Assembly: GCA_016714985.1 (NCBI GenBank)
Contig: JADKBS010000029.1
Span: forward strand, 23,682 to 87,681
Reading direction: 5' to 3'
Origin: Saprospiraceae bacterium
GTDB lineage: Bacteria > Bacteroidota > Bacteroidia > Chitinophagales > Saprospiraceae
DNA length: 64,000 nt
This document shows positions 27,202 to 35,502 of the stretch, piece after piece. The notes under the pieces were generated by a model. That model did no database searches. It was not told the DNA's origin and saw only the letters and a list, made by a program, of their open reading frames with translations. Made by a program: the position numbers and the translations under genes. Numbering within the stretch: the stretch's first letter is position 1; each line of letters starts with the position of its first letter.

Positions 27202-27774
27202 ATGAGTCTTCGCCAAAAGATAGCAATATACACCGTTGCACTTGTAGTAACAGCAGTGTGGTCCTCTTTTATTTTCAAAGTGGCCATCAGTTCGTTGCCG
27301 CATGGCGCATTTCATGAATCCCAAGTAGCAGCTTTCAACTTGAAGAACGTAATGCCGCAAGGGTGGGGATTTTTTACAAGGAATCCAAGGGAAGACAACT
27401 ATTTCGTGTTTCGATTATCACCTGACGGCAAACAAACCCCAGTCCTGACTTATTCCAACAGCCTGAACAACATGTTCGGCATAAAGCGAACTTCTCGCAT
27501 TCAATCCATGGAGATGGGAGCCATTGTTCAGAGGCTCAAGGAATATGATTGGTTTGACTGCCCTTTGGGCAACAATTTATGCCAAGACGATATTGCGGCG
27601 CTATGTCCGACACCAGTGCTCAACACATGCCCGAAACCAACGTTATGCGGAGAGCTATTCATCACGCTTAAAGAAGTGGTTCCTTGGGCATGGGGCAGCG
27701 ATTATAGCACACTTGACATGCCTGCAAAAACAATTAAAATTAATGCCATATGCTTCAGCCCAGCACTACCTTGA
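27202..27774 (+). CDS. SdpA-family protein 2
   Basis: The 190-residue protein has one N-terminal membrane segment (residues 10-28), then VMPQGWGFFTRNPREDNYFV (SdpA core), NNMFGIKRTSRIQSME and VVPWAWGSDYSTLD. It resembles copy 1 in all family blocks but has an inserted Cys-rich stretch (CPLGNNLCQDDIAALCPTPV, then LNTCPKPTLC), also present in many other SdpA proteins. It overlaps sdpB2 by 25 bases. Confidence 0.88.
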   Translation: MSLRQKIAIYTVALVVTAVWSSFIFKVAISSLPHGAFHESQVAAFNLKNVMPQGWGFFTRNPREDNYFVFRLSPDGKQTPVLTYSNSLNNMFGIKRTSRIQSMEMGAIVQRLKEYDWFDCPLGNNLCQDDIAALCPTPVLNTCPKPTLCGELFITLKEVVPWAWGSDYSTLDMPAKTIKINAICFSPALP

Positions 27775-28730
27775 ACGACACCTTGCAGCGAGCAATTTCT
27801 TTTGGTTGCTCAAACACCATAGGAATAGCAAGAACGCTACTAGCATTCGGGACTTTCGTGACACTAATGTTCAACGACCTCGAAATGCTGCTTTATCCTT
27901 TGAGCAGGACAGACACCATTGACCTCTATAGAAGCTCCCCTTTTATTAAAGACATAAACCTGTTCAACTTACTGGATGCCAACCTGGGGGCAGCAAGGGC
28001 ACTCTGCTTGGTAATATTGTTAGTGGTGATGGCAGGTTGGAGGCCTAGATTTACCTGCCTGTTGCATTGGTGGGTAACATGGAGTTTTGCAACAAAAGCC
28101 GTGGTTCAAGATGGTGGTGACCAAGTAGCTCAAGTGCTCACTTTGTTGCTTATACCGATTTGCTTGGCCGATAGCAGAAAATGGCATTGGCATGCACTCG
28201 TTCAGCCAGCGGCATTGAGGCAAAAACTAGCAAGTATCGTTGCTTGGTCAACCTTGGCAGTGATAAAGTTACAAGTTGCTTTAATTTACTTTGAGGCAGC
28301 TACGGCAAAGTTCATAGTTGAAGAGTGGGCAAATGGCACCAGTATGTTCTATTGGATACAAAACCCTACGTTCGGTATTGGAAATGACTTCCGTCAATTC
28401 GCTTTTGAACTATTTGCAAATCCGTTTGCAGTTGCTTTTGCGACATGGGGCACTATTGTTTTTGAATTAATACTTTTTATGGCTATTATGATGAAGCCGA
28501 AGCAACAAAAAATACTATTGTTGCTCGGCATTGGGTTCCACTTTGGCATAGTGCTTTTGTTTGGGCTTGTTAGTTTCTTCTTTTCAATGGCTGCAGCACT
28601 TGTGATTTATTTAGGCCCCAAAGAAGGATTTGAATTCGGAAAAATCAAGAAATTTATAGCACCTGCGATGAACCAATTTAGCGCTTGGGTATTGAAAAAA
28701 AACACATTAAATCCTATAGACCTACAATGA
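27750..28730 (+). CDS. SdpB-family membrane protein 2
   Basis: The 326-residue polytopic protein is homologous to sdpB1 over its length: RFTCLLHWWVTWSF, VQDGGDQVAQVLTLLLIPIC, LQVALIYFEAATAKF, FHFGIVLLFGLVSFFFSMAA. The start at 27750 lies inside the end of sdpA2, implying translational coupling. It closes the AT-rich toxin tract. Presence of two AB pairs may mean that different precursors need different partners. Confidence 0.88.
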   Translation: MLQPSTTLNDTLQRAISFGCSNTIGIARTLLAFGTFVTLMFNDLEMLLYPLSRTDTIDLYRSSPFIKDINLFNLLDANLGAARALCLVILLVVMAGWRPRFTCLLHWWVTWSFATKAVVQDGGDQVAQVLTLLLIPICLADSRKWHWHALVQPAALRQKLASIVAWSTLAVIKLQVALIYFEAATAKFIVEEWANGTSMFYWIQNPTFGIGNDFRQFAFELFANPFAVAFATWGTIVFELILFMAIMMKPKQQKILLLLGIGFHFGIVLLFGLVSFFFSMAAALVIYLGPKEGFEFGKIKKFIAPAMNQFSAWVLKKNTLNPIDLQ

Positions 28731-28878
28731 AAAGAGTTCAATATGACTTGGGGCAATTTAAATTAATCCAAAATTGGATGATGATTCTATACTCTGGCAT
28801 ATAGTGGCATATATTCTATTCTGCAAATGCCTATTATTTGTATCATCATCTATTAAATTTAGAATTAAAAAAAAAGCT

Positions 28879-29322
28879 ATGAAAACCCTCCCATTTTTTT
28901 TCACTTCGTTGTTAATCTTTTTTTGCGCAATAACCGCCAAAGCCCACTCCCCCCCATTGCCATTAGCCGATACCATCACCATCCAATTCCACACTGGCTA
29001 CGGTATGGACTGCAACGGCTCTGGCAGACAATGCCTCGCTACCCAACCTATGTCTATCGGCGAACAGGTAGCTCCCAGTTCACACGGCGTGGCAAAGGCT
29101 TGGTTCGATGGCCAAGGGCGTTTCGTGATGGAAGTCCGGCAAGTGTTCAGCACAAGCCTGTATAATGAACTTGAAGGTGGTACATTCTACATGGAATCAA
29201 GCGTACCGCTCTCCAATTCGGTCATGACTAGCCTGAATAGGAATGGACAACCTTATACCTTGCCTCCTGGTGTGCATCCCGTCAAGAAGCAGCAGGATGG
29301 CAGTTATCGCATCGTTTTTTAA
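28879..29322 (+). CDS. Secreted protein of unknown function with PG-PV-IVF tail
   Basis: The 147-residue product has a signal peptide (TSLLIFFCAITAKA, then HS). There is a pair of Cys (MDCNGSGRQCLATQP) near residue 52 and the C-terminal pattern LPPGVHPVKKQQDGSYRIVF. A similar tail, FEPGRYPV plus IVF, ends the protein at 30601-31041, so the two appear to be distant paralogues. The sequence AAAGCTATGAAA at the start resembles that in leader module B. No family is recognised. Confidence 0.65.
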   Translation: MKTLPFFFTSLLIFFCAITAKAHSPPLPLADTITIQFHTGYGMDCNGSGRQCLATQPMSIGEQVAPSSHGVAKAWFDGQGRFVMEVRQVFSTSLYNELEGGTFYMESSVPLSNSVMTSLNRNGQPYTLPPGVHPVKKQQDGSYRIVF

Positions 29323-29444
29323 GCTACAAGCACTACTTCATGCAATTAAATCAAGAAACATAGCGCGTGGTGGCGAACCCGCAAGGTGCTGGCCTACAGT
29401 GCCTTGTGGGGTTTTCGCCATTGTGCCCTGCAAAACATCCGGCT

Positions 29445-30617
29445 ATGAAAACGGCAACCTTATCGTTCATTTACTGTCTCTGTCTCTTGGCGACCGCAGT
29501 CAAAGGCAACAACGGCTTGGACAGCCTTGCCGTGGCATCACTCCTAAACCAAACAACATCGGACTTGCACGCCATCGAACAGGATTGGGCTGGCAAAGCT
29601 GCCGTGTTGGAAGGCGAACTGGCCAGCATCAACCGCCAACTCGACTCTTTCAACATGGTGACCGCCCCTACGGAATACCTCTGGGCGCTCAACCGCAAAC
29701 TCGACCTGCGGGACGAACTTGCCATCTTGGAAGAAATGTACCAGCTCAGCATGGCCAAGGCCCGATACCGCAAGGGGTTGGAGCTTATCAAAATCATGTA
29801 CGAAAAGACGCTGGGCCTCGACCATCATTTCACTTCCCTGAAAACCTTCCACAATGTGGCACAGCTCTCCAACCCCAATGCCTACCCGGAGTTCCAGCAG
29901 ACAAGGGAAGTGCTGGAAGGCCGCCTGAAAAAGGAGAATGATGTGAAGGTGCCCCAGTTCCTCGTTGGCAATCCGCTCATCTCCGCTACATTTTCCCTGG
30001 TGGCATCGTTCATCGGCGAAGGCGAACCAAAAAGAAAGGAGAAGGACTTGGACAAAATTGCCTGCATCCTCGACTTCACCGTGCGAATGTATTCGGACCT
30101 GAACCTGATTTACTACGAAACTGAGTTCCTGAAAGAGGGCAACTCCAACCTTAAAGCTGACTGTTCGAACTTGTTCAAGGAATACACGAAAATGGTAGGC
30201 TACAAGGTGGAACTGGACGCATGCCGCAAAGAAGACGACTGGGAAACCCTCTATGAACTGCTCGACAAGTACATCATTGATCTTGAAACTGCCGCAGTCA
30301 AGAGCAAGGACGACCCCGCTGCGAACCGCTCCCTTATGAAGGGCATCGCTAATTTGGAATTTTCCATTGACCGTCTGCTCGATTTCTTGGAGAAATACAA
30401 CAACTTCGTGGCGCAAGGCGAAAAATACTACCAGAAATTTGAGGTAATCGCCTCGAACTATCCCAACGAAGCCGCCTGCGCTGGCCAATTGCCAGAACAA
30501 TACGCTACCCTCAAACAGGACATCAAATTTTCCATCGAAAAGTTCCGGGAAGCCTACAACATCGCAGAGCTGACCGGATCAAAACTGAAAGACCTGCTAT
30601 ATGGGACATCTGACTGA
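29445..30617 (+). CDS. Exported helical protein of unknown function
   Basis: From ATG 29445 the product has 390 residues with a signal peptide (FIYCLCLLATAVKG). The rest is mostly helical with several likely coiled coils (residues 20-110 and 280-330) and few Gly. I recognise no family. It ends 17 bases inside the next gene, so the two are co-translated, and it forms a unit with 28879 and 30601. The unit directly follows the toxin locus on the same strand, but GC content returns to the chromosomal level here, so it may not belong to it. Confidence 0.65.
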   Translation: MKTATLSFIYCLCLLATAVKGNNGLDSLAVASLLNQTTSDLHAIEQDWAGKAAVLEGELASINRQLDSFNMVTAPTEYLWALNRKLDLRDELAILEEMYQLSMAKARYRKGLELIKIMYEKTLGLDHHFTSLKTFHNVAQLSNPNAYPEFQQTREVLEGRLKKENDVKVPQFLVGNPLISATFSLVASFIGEGEPKRKEKDLDKIACILDFTVRMYSDLNLIYYETEFLKEGNSNLKADCSNLFKEYTKMVGYKVELDACRKEDDWETLYELLDKYIIDLETAAVKSKDDPAANRSLMKGIANLEFSIDRLLDFLEKYNNFVAQGEKYYQKFEVIASNYPNEAACAGQLPEQYATLKQDIKFSIEKFREAYNIAELTGSKLKDLLYGTSD

Positions 30618-31041
30618 CTTTGAAAAGGGCATTTTCGAAATAAATGCCATCCAGCAAGTTACAGTACCCGATGAGGTTGACTTTGGCAACCCAAGGTACA
30701 AGGACTGCCGCTACCTCGGCATCTGCCGCATCAATTACTACAACAGCGCCTCACCCAGCCTGATGCCCTCCTGCTGCCCGAACAGGGCAAGGGGCTATAT
30801 CAGGCGCTGGGAGGAAACAGGCGTTGAGCTTATCTTCCCCAAAGAGAACATGGCGCCCGCCACGCTGGAGCGACATTTCGGCAGTGGCTGGTTCACCATC
30901 GTGGACGCCTACGAGTTGTCAGAGGATATGGCCCAACGGCTCGGCATTGCTGGCTTCACCTTCGAGCCGGGCAGGTATCCCGTGCGGGAAATTGGGAATA
31001 GCCTCCACATTGTATTTGCCCCTTACAACAGCTTGAACTAA
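30601..31041 (+). CDS. Protein of unknown function with PG-PV-IVF tail
   Basis: The 146-residue product has no signal peptide and carries Cys pairs (KDCRYLGICRINYYN, then SCCPNRARG). The tail FEPGRYPVREIGNSLHIVF matches that of the protein at 28879. It overlaps 29445-30617 by 17 bases and converges with the minus-strand glycan genes, with a stop overlap of four bases. The function is unknown; cytosolic location would contrast with its exported neighbour. Confidence 0.65.
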   Translation: MGHLTDFEKGIFEINAIQQVTVPDEVDFGNPRYKDCRYLGICRINYYNSASPSLMPSCCPNRARGYIRRWEETGVELIFPKENMAPATLERHFGSGWFTIVDAYELSEDMAQRLGIAGFTFEPGRYPVREIGNSLHIVFAPYNSLN

Positions 31042-32255
31042 TCAACGAAAGAAACAACCGTGCTGGCTTGGCGGGCCATCTCAACGCTCATCCTTGCCAT
31101 CAAATAACTCAGCGTGGACTCAGCACCTTGGTTGAGGTTCACGTTCATTTCCTCTAGGCCATCATAGCAGCCACCCGTGCAGGGGTTGTAGATGATTTGG
31201 CGCAGGTGGTTGTTGCCCAGGAACCAGTTGAAGGCAGTGTCCATTTTTTGGGCATAAGATTCATCTTTAAATACATCGTAAAAACGCTCCAATGCAAGGA
31301 TGGTATAAGCAATGTCAATGGGCTGCTCAGCGCCTTTTATCAGCGGCAAAGGCTCCCGGCCCTTGTACATCCAGCCCATGTTGGAGATGACCTTGATGCC
31401 CCCCTCCTTGAAGGTGAGCGACAACAGGAAATCGAGCGATGCCTTGGCGGTTTCCTTGTAAACGGGGTTTCCCGTCGCTTGCCAGGCACAGAGCATGGCT
31501 TCCGGTAAGATGGCGTTGGCGTAGGTCAAGTAGCCCTCGTACCATTTCCAGTTATGCCCAGCTTCGTGGCGGTACATCTGCACCAGCCTGTCCGCCAAAA
31601 CTTGGATGAGTTGCGTGACTTCCGGCGACTGCTTTTCCCGGTTGAAATAATACAAGCCTTTGATGGAAAAAGCCATGGAACGGGTGGAATGCATGGCGTC
31701 AATCACGGGCAATACCCGCTGCATGATTTCCTCGGCTTTTACCACTACATCGGCTGGCAAAATGGCGCTTTTTGAAACCAAATAGCCCAATGCCCAGATG
31801 GCCCTGCCGTTGGCGTCGGAGAGGTTCGTTTCGTTGTTTTGTGGGGTAAAATGGCGGACGCTGTCCACGTAGTTCAGGAAATCGCCAGTGGGCTGCTGGC
31901 AGAATCCGATGAAATCCAAGTAGGTGCGAATCAGCTCCAAGTCCGCAGCATCGCCCGACCACTCGTAGTGCATGACCAGGGCCACCAAAGCCCGTGCATT
32001 GTCGTCGAGCGTGTAGCCGGATTCCAGGTCGGGCTGGTTGATTTTTGAAAACTGTATCATGCCGACCGCCGTGGTCATTTTCCGCACATGCGCCAAGTTG
32101 ATGGCAGGCAGGCGATATTCCAGCGGGACGTTTTCGGTCTGGAGGACAGCCTTTTCGGGCTGGTGCCTGCCCCTGTTTTGGGGCAAGGCGTCCCCCGGCG
32201 TTTGCCCGGCTATTTTTGCAAAAGCGAGGCATGGGCAATCGCCGAATTTTCCCAC
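31038..32255 (-). CDS. (alpha/alpha)6-barrel protein, partner of GT4
   Basis: The 405-residue protein has the repeated helical pairs of a six-hairpin glycosidase-like fold: SGYTLDDNARALVALVMHYE, ANGRAIWALGYL, WKWYEGYLTYANAILPEAML, GAEQPIDIAYTILAL, and GGCYDGLEEMNVNLNQGAES. Asp/Glu and Trp residues of this kind line the barrel. It lies out of frame with GT4 and overlaps it by 46 bases. The first 45 residues look non-homologous, so the true start may be lower or the two may be one fused enzyme split by an indel near 32115-32255. The cluster suggests work on mannosides. Confidence 0.7.
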   Translation of the reverse strand: MGKFGDCPCLAFAKIAGQTPGDALPQNRGRHQPEKAVLQTENVPLEYRLPAINLAHVRKMTTAVGMIQFSKINQPDLESGYTLDDNARALVALVMHYEWSGDAADLELIRTYLDFIGFCQQPTGDFLNYVDSVRHFTPQNNETNLSDANGRAIWALGYLVSKSAILPADVVVKAEEIMQRVLPVIDAMHSTRSMAFSIKGLYYFNREKQSPEVTQLIQVLADRLVQMYRHEAGHNWKWYEGYLTYANAILPEAMLCAWQATGNPVYKETAKASLDFLLSLTFKEGGIKVISNMGWMYKGREPLPLIKGAEQPIDIAYTILALERFYDVFKDESYAQKMDTAFNWFLGNNHLRQIIYNPCTGGCYDGLEEMNVNLNQGAESTLSYLMARMSVEMARQASTVVSFVD

Positions 32256-33448
32256 GACGTGGGTACGATGCGCTGCAAAGTATTGGTGCTGAAGGCGCAG
32301 CGCAGCGGTTCGTCGCCCATCAGGCGGTTGATAGCATCGGCCAATTGCAGCGGGTTTTGGAAGTCAACCAAGATTCCAGTGTGCTGCCGCAGTACCTCCT
32401 TGGCGTGTGGAATCGGCGTGGAAACAATGGGACACCCACAGCTCATGGCATACGAAAAGGTGCCGCTCACGGCTTGGTGGCGGTCATTGGAGGTGAAGAG
32501 GTAAACATCGGTCATTTGCAGGTACTCCAACAAATCCGGCAAGGGAAGGTAGCGGTTGATAAATTTCACGTGCGATTGGAGCGAGAGCGCCTCCACCTTC
32601 GCTTCCAGCATATCCCGATATTTTTCGCCCTCGGATTTCACCACGCCTGGGTGCGTTTTCCCAATGACGAGGAATAGCGCATCGGGGTTGGATGCGATGA
32701 TGGCGGGCAGCGAGTCCAGCGTGGTTTCGATGCCCTTGCCGGAACTGAGCAGACCGAAGGTTGAAAGCACTTTACGGCCCGTCAAGCCATATTTTTCTTT
32801 CAGAACGTCCTTGTCCAAGTGCGGCACGAGGTGGGTACCGTGCGCTATGACCTCCACTTTTTGGGTCGGAATGCCGTAGTCGTCTTTCAGTATTTTTTGG
32901 GAGTTTTTGGTCATCACCACGATGGCAGCGCAGGCCGCCGCCAAGTGCTTGACCCTTTCCTTCAAGGCTTCATCGGGCTTGGGCAAAACGGTATGAAAAA
33001 CAAGGATGACCGGTTTGGTGAGGGTGTAAAGGAACTGGAGGAGCGCCTCCTCACCAGCTTCTTGAAAAAAGCCAAACTCATGTTGCAACAAGATGAATTT
33101 GGTGTCGGCATCGCTATTGATGGCGTTGGCCAATCCGATGTATTTCCCGGCATCTGTGGTGTCGAGCACATATTTCACTTCGTCCGGGTAAACGTGGTCG
33201 GTGGTTCCGGCCTCCAGCGCACAGACTTTCAGCGAAAAGGAATTGAGGAACTTATTGTCGAGCGCCTTGAGCAAATCCTGCGAGTATGTAGCGATGCCAC
33301 ATTCCCTCGGTGGGTAAGAGGTGATGAAGAGGATTTCGGGCAGGTCAACGTTCGAAAGCGATACGGCTTTTGGGGCGATATGGGCAGCTTTTGCCACTAA
33401 CCTGGCAGGAGCAAAGCTGGGTGCATAAGCAACGGTTTCATTTTTCAT
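32210..33448 (-). CDS. GT4-family glycosyltransferase
   Basis: The 412-residue product starts four bases before the GH130 stop, so the two are coupled. The N-terminal domain has EILFITSYPPRECGIATYSQ and LQHEFGFF. The C-terminal nucleotide-sugar domain has STFGLLSSGKGIETTL, then FTSNDRHQAVSGTFSYAMSC, and GCPIVSTPIPHAKEVL, the family E-x7-E-type region. GT4 enzymes transfer sugars from nucleotide donors with retention. It may make or remodel beta-mannosides together with the GH130 enzyme and the barrel protein; this is inferred from context. Confidence 0.85.
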   Translation of the reverse strand: MKNETVAYAPSFAPARLVAKAAHIAPKAVSLSNVDLPEILFITSYPPRECGIATYSQDLLKALDNKFLNSFSLKVCALEAGTTDHVYPDEVKYVLDTTDAGKYIGLANAINSDADTKFILLQHEFGFFQEAGEEALLQFLYTLTKPVILVFHTVLPKPDEALKERVKHLAAACAAIVVMTKNSQKILKDDYGIPTQKVEVIAHGTHLVPHLDKDVLKEKYGLTGRKVLSTFGLLSSGKGIETTLDSLPAIIASNPDALFLVIGKTHPGVVKSEGEKYRDMLEAKVEALSLQSHVKFINRYLPLPDLLEYLQMTDVYLFTSNDRHQAVSGTFSYAMSCGCPIVSTPIPHAKEVLRQHTGILVDFQNPLQLADAINRLMGDEPLRCAFSTNTLQRIVPTSWENSAIAHASLLQK

Positions 33449-34584
33449 CTTTGTTTGTTTAGCAGTAACTGCTTGGGGGGGGGGGGGGGGGGGGAATTTT
33501 TTTCCCCCCCCCCCCCCCCCTCCCGCCGGGGGGGGAAAATTTTCATTTTTCCCGGAGTTACGTTTAGCAGCAGTTCCGCCAATAGCGCAGACATGCTCAC
33601 TGAGGCGCAGGCGATGCGCTCGTCGGCGGCGCCATAATAAATGTACAAAATGTCGTCAAACAAGGCGGTTCCCGTGGGGAAGCACACATTGTTCACTTCT
33701 CCTTTCAACTCCCATTCATGCTCCGGTTTGAACAGCGGGTATGGCAGCCGTGCGATTTCTTTTTGAGGGTTTTCCAAATCCAAAAGGGCAGCACAAGCCG
33801 AATAGACAAAGCCCCTTGTTGTGTCGTGGACGCCATGATAAATCAACAACCAGCCAGCTTCCGTCTCGATGGGCGGGCAGCCCCCGCCGATATAGCTCAC
33901 CTCGTGGTCGTGACGTGGCTTAAGCACAATGTGCTCCCTGAAATGCAGGAAATACTGCTCCCAAAAATCTTTGGTCAGATCCAGAACATCACTCACCGCT
34001 GCTATCTGAATATCAGGCTTTATCCGGTGCAGGAAATATGTTTTACCATATATTTTCCTTGGAAAAAAAACCACGTTTTTATCCCAAAGCACCACCTTTT
34101 TATCTGTATTGGAATCAAAGCTGCTACGGTCATTGTAGCGGGCATATTTTCCATTTAGTGCCCCGCTGCATTCGGCGAGGTGCTTAAACTCATGATATGC
34201 AATTTGTGGAACGATAATGCCTTGCTTATCAAAATGCTTTAAATCAGTCGAAGTAGCCAGCGCCCCCAACGCATTGATGCCGTTGTAGGCCGTGTAGGTG
34301 AGGTGGTAAAGGCCACTGATTTTGGTAATCCGGGGGTCTTCCACCCCGTGCGATTCATAGTCGAACTGGGGGAACAGCACTGGCACCTCGCTCCGCTCCT
34401 CCACTGTGAGCGGCCCGTCCAAACGGCAATACCCGATACTGGAATAATTGCCCTTGCTAACTGCCCGGTAGAAAAGGTGGACGCCATCGCCCTCCCGTAT
34501 TACAGCAGGGTTCAGGACGCCTTCGTTTTCAAAGCCAAGCATGGTTTTCTGGAGAATAACCCCGTGTTTTTTGACTTCAATCAT
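33445..34584 (-). CDS. GH130-family beta-mannoside phosphorylase/hydrolase-like protein
   Basis: The 379-residue five-blade-propeller enzyme shows GH130 motifs: NPAVIREGDGVHLFYRAV, GVEDPRITKISGLYHLTYTA with the catalytic Asp candidate, SYIGGGCPPIETEAGWLLIY and YIYYGAADERIACAS. GH130 enzymes phosphorolyse or hydrolyse beta-1,2- or beta-1,4-mannosides. The last 35 residues (about 345-379) are an odd Gly/Pro/Lys tail encoded by the homopolymer block, and the natural end may be near LLLNVTPGK. It is the first gene of the leftward cluster GH130, GT4, barrel protein. Confidence 0.85.
   Translation of the reverse strand: MIEVKKHGVILQKTMLGFENEGVLNPAVIREGDGVHLFYRAVSKGNYSSIGYCRLDGPLTVEERSEVPVLFPQFDYESHGVEDPRITKISGLYHLTYTAYNGINALGALATSTDLKHFDKQGIIVPQIAYHEFKHLAECSGALNGKYARYNDRSSFDSNTDKKVVLWDKNVVFFPRKIYGKTYFLHRIKPDIQIAAVSDVLDLTKDFWEQYFLHFREHIVLKPRHDHEVSYIGGGCPPIETEAGWLLIYHGVHDTTRGFVYSACAALLDLENPQKEIARLPYPLFKPEHEWELKGEVNNVCFPTGTALFDDILYIYYGAADERIACASVSMSALLAELLLNVTPGKMKIFPPRREGGGGGEKNSPPPPPPKQLLLNKQR
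33475..33535. repeat. Long homopolymer block (G20, T7, C17, G8)
   Basis: G20 (33475-33494), AA, T7, C17 (33504-33520), TCCCGCC, G8 (33528-33535), then AAAATTTTCATTTTTCCC. The G and C runs can pair as a hairpin. It codes for Gly- and Pro-runs in the GH130 tail and is a likely site of length error or slippage. Confidence 0.85.
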
Positions 34585-34595
34585 GGTTTCGTTGG

Positions 34596-34772
34596 TTAGG
34601 TTTTTGGATTGGGCGCCGATTTGCCATCCGATTTTGGGCTGAAAACATTGAGGCCGGCCTTGTCCGCCCCACCTTTTCCTTCCATTTTATAGGCAGATTT
34701 TACCTTTTCCTTGCCGCTCGTTTTGCTAGCTGGGGCTTTCTTCTTGTCCTTGCTTCCTTTGTCCTTGCTCAT
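34596..34772 (-). CDS. Small Lys-rich protein
   Basis: ATG 34772 (MSKDKGSKDKKKAPASKTSG) gives 58 residues, highly basic and probably disordered, ending in DGKSAPNPKT. There is a conserved promoter with a GTGAA-N6-TTCAC palindrome at 34811, shared with the CsbD-type gene at 41335 and with the gene at 34891. A stress-related, DNA- or protein-binding role is a guess. Confidence 0.55.
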   Translation of the reverse strand: MSKDKGSKDKKKAPASKTSGKEKVKSAYKMEGKGGADKAGLNVFSPKSDGKSAPNPKT

Positions 34773-34810
34773 TTTTTTTAGTTTTAATTCCCGCAGTTGG
34801 CGGGGCAGGC

Positions 34811-34896
34811 GTGAACGAATTTTCACCCTACAAAGATGGCCGCCAGCTCGTCCCGATATGTTACACCTTTCTGGGAAAGAGTTACATCATTCACAT
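34811..34896 (-). promoter_or_regulatory. Shared stress-type promoter, copy 1
   Basis: Read on the minus strand: ATGTAAC (near 34882), 51 bases to CCATCTTTG (34831-34839, -7 box), then GTGAAAATTCGTTCAC (34811-34826), a GTGAA-N6-TTCAC palindrome around the start site. Confidence 0.65.
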
Positions 34897-35115
34897 ATTG
34901 ACGGGCATGGGCGAGGCTTTTTTGAAGGTTTTCAATTGCATGAGCAATGATTCTAAATAATGCTCGAAATCAAGCTGGTTAATGCTGTTTTCATGGCCAA
35001 ACAAAAACAACGGCGTTTCGCTCAAATAGCGATAATTCGCTGGAAATTCCATTTGGAGCTTCTCAGTCGCCCAAAGGATTTCGTCCATTAATTGCTGTGA
35101 TGGAGGTATATTCAT
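34891..35115 (-). CDS. Small protein of unknown function
   Basis: The 74-residue soluble protein begins MNIPPSQQLMDEILWATEKL and is acidic and helical, with DFEHYLESLLMQLKTFKKA at the end. I do not recognise it. The matching promoter (copy 2) is 89 bases upstream of its ATG. Confidence 0.5.
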   Translation of the reverse strand: MNIPPSQQLMDEILWATEKLQMEFPANYRYLSETPLFLFGHENSINQLDFEHYLESLLMQLKTFKKASPMPVNM

Positions 35116-35502
35116 GTTTTATCAGCAATAAAAAAGGCAGACAATATGCCTGCCTCTATTTTTACTTGTTTAAAATTATCTTTCATTGCTTGTCGGAACA
35201 GGTGTGAACGAATTTCCACCGCTGCAAAGATGGCCGCTTGCCCAACCTCACCTATTATACTTTTCCCGAAAATCCTTACATCATTTACATAAGCTAAGTA
35301 GATTTAGTTCGGGATGACAAAGTACCCTTGCCACAGCGGGTGGGCAACTGCTTGAATTTCAATTGATTGCATCAAAATTCTAATCTAAACTAATTTCGTT
35401 GACCTACTTATTTCATTTTACCGCTGTTTGAACAACCAATATTTACTTCCGTTATGCAGGTAACCTTAATCCCATCCCATCATTTCGCTTAATATCAACA
35501 AC
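35116..35502 (-). promoter_or_regulatory. Gap with shared stress-type promoter, copy 2
   Basis: GTGGAAATTCGTTCAC at 35204-35219 (minus strand), CCATCTTTG at 35225-35233, ATGTAAG at about 35275-35281: the same order and spacing as copy 1. A short hairpin GGCAG/CTGCC lies near 35133-35152. Positions 35291-35502 have no visible gene. Confidence 0.65.

Noticed and set aside
29544..30500. 318-codon minus-strand open frame
   Set aside because: It lies opposite the exported helical protein, which has a signal peptide and overlaps its neighbour; the antisense frame has no recognisable features.
32210..32255. Programmed frameshift joining GT4 and the barrel protein
   Set aside because: No slippery heptamer with a following stem is visible; overlap or sequence error explains it more simply.
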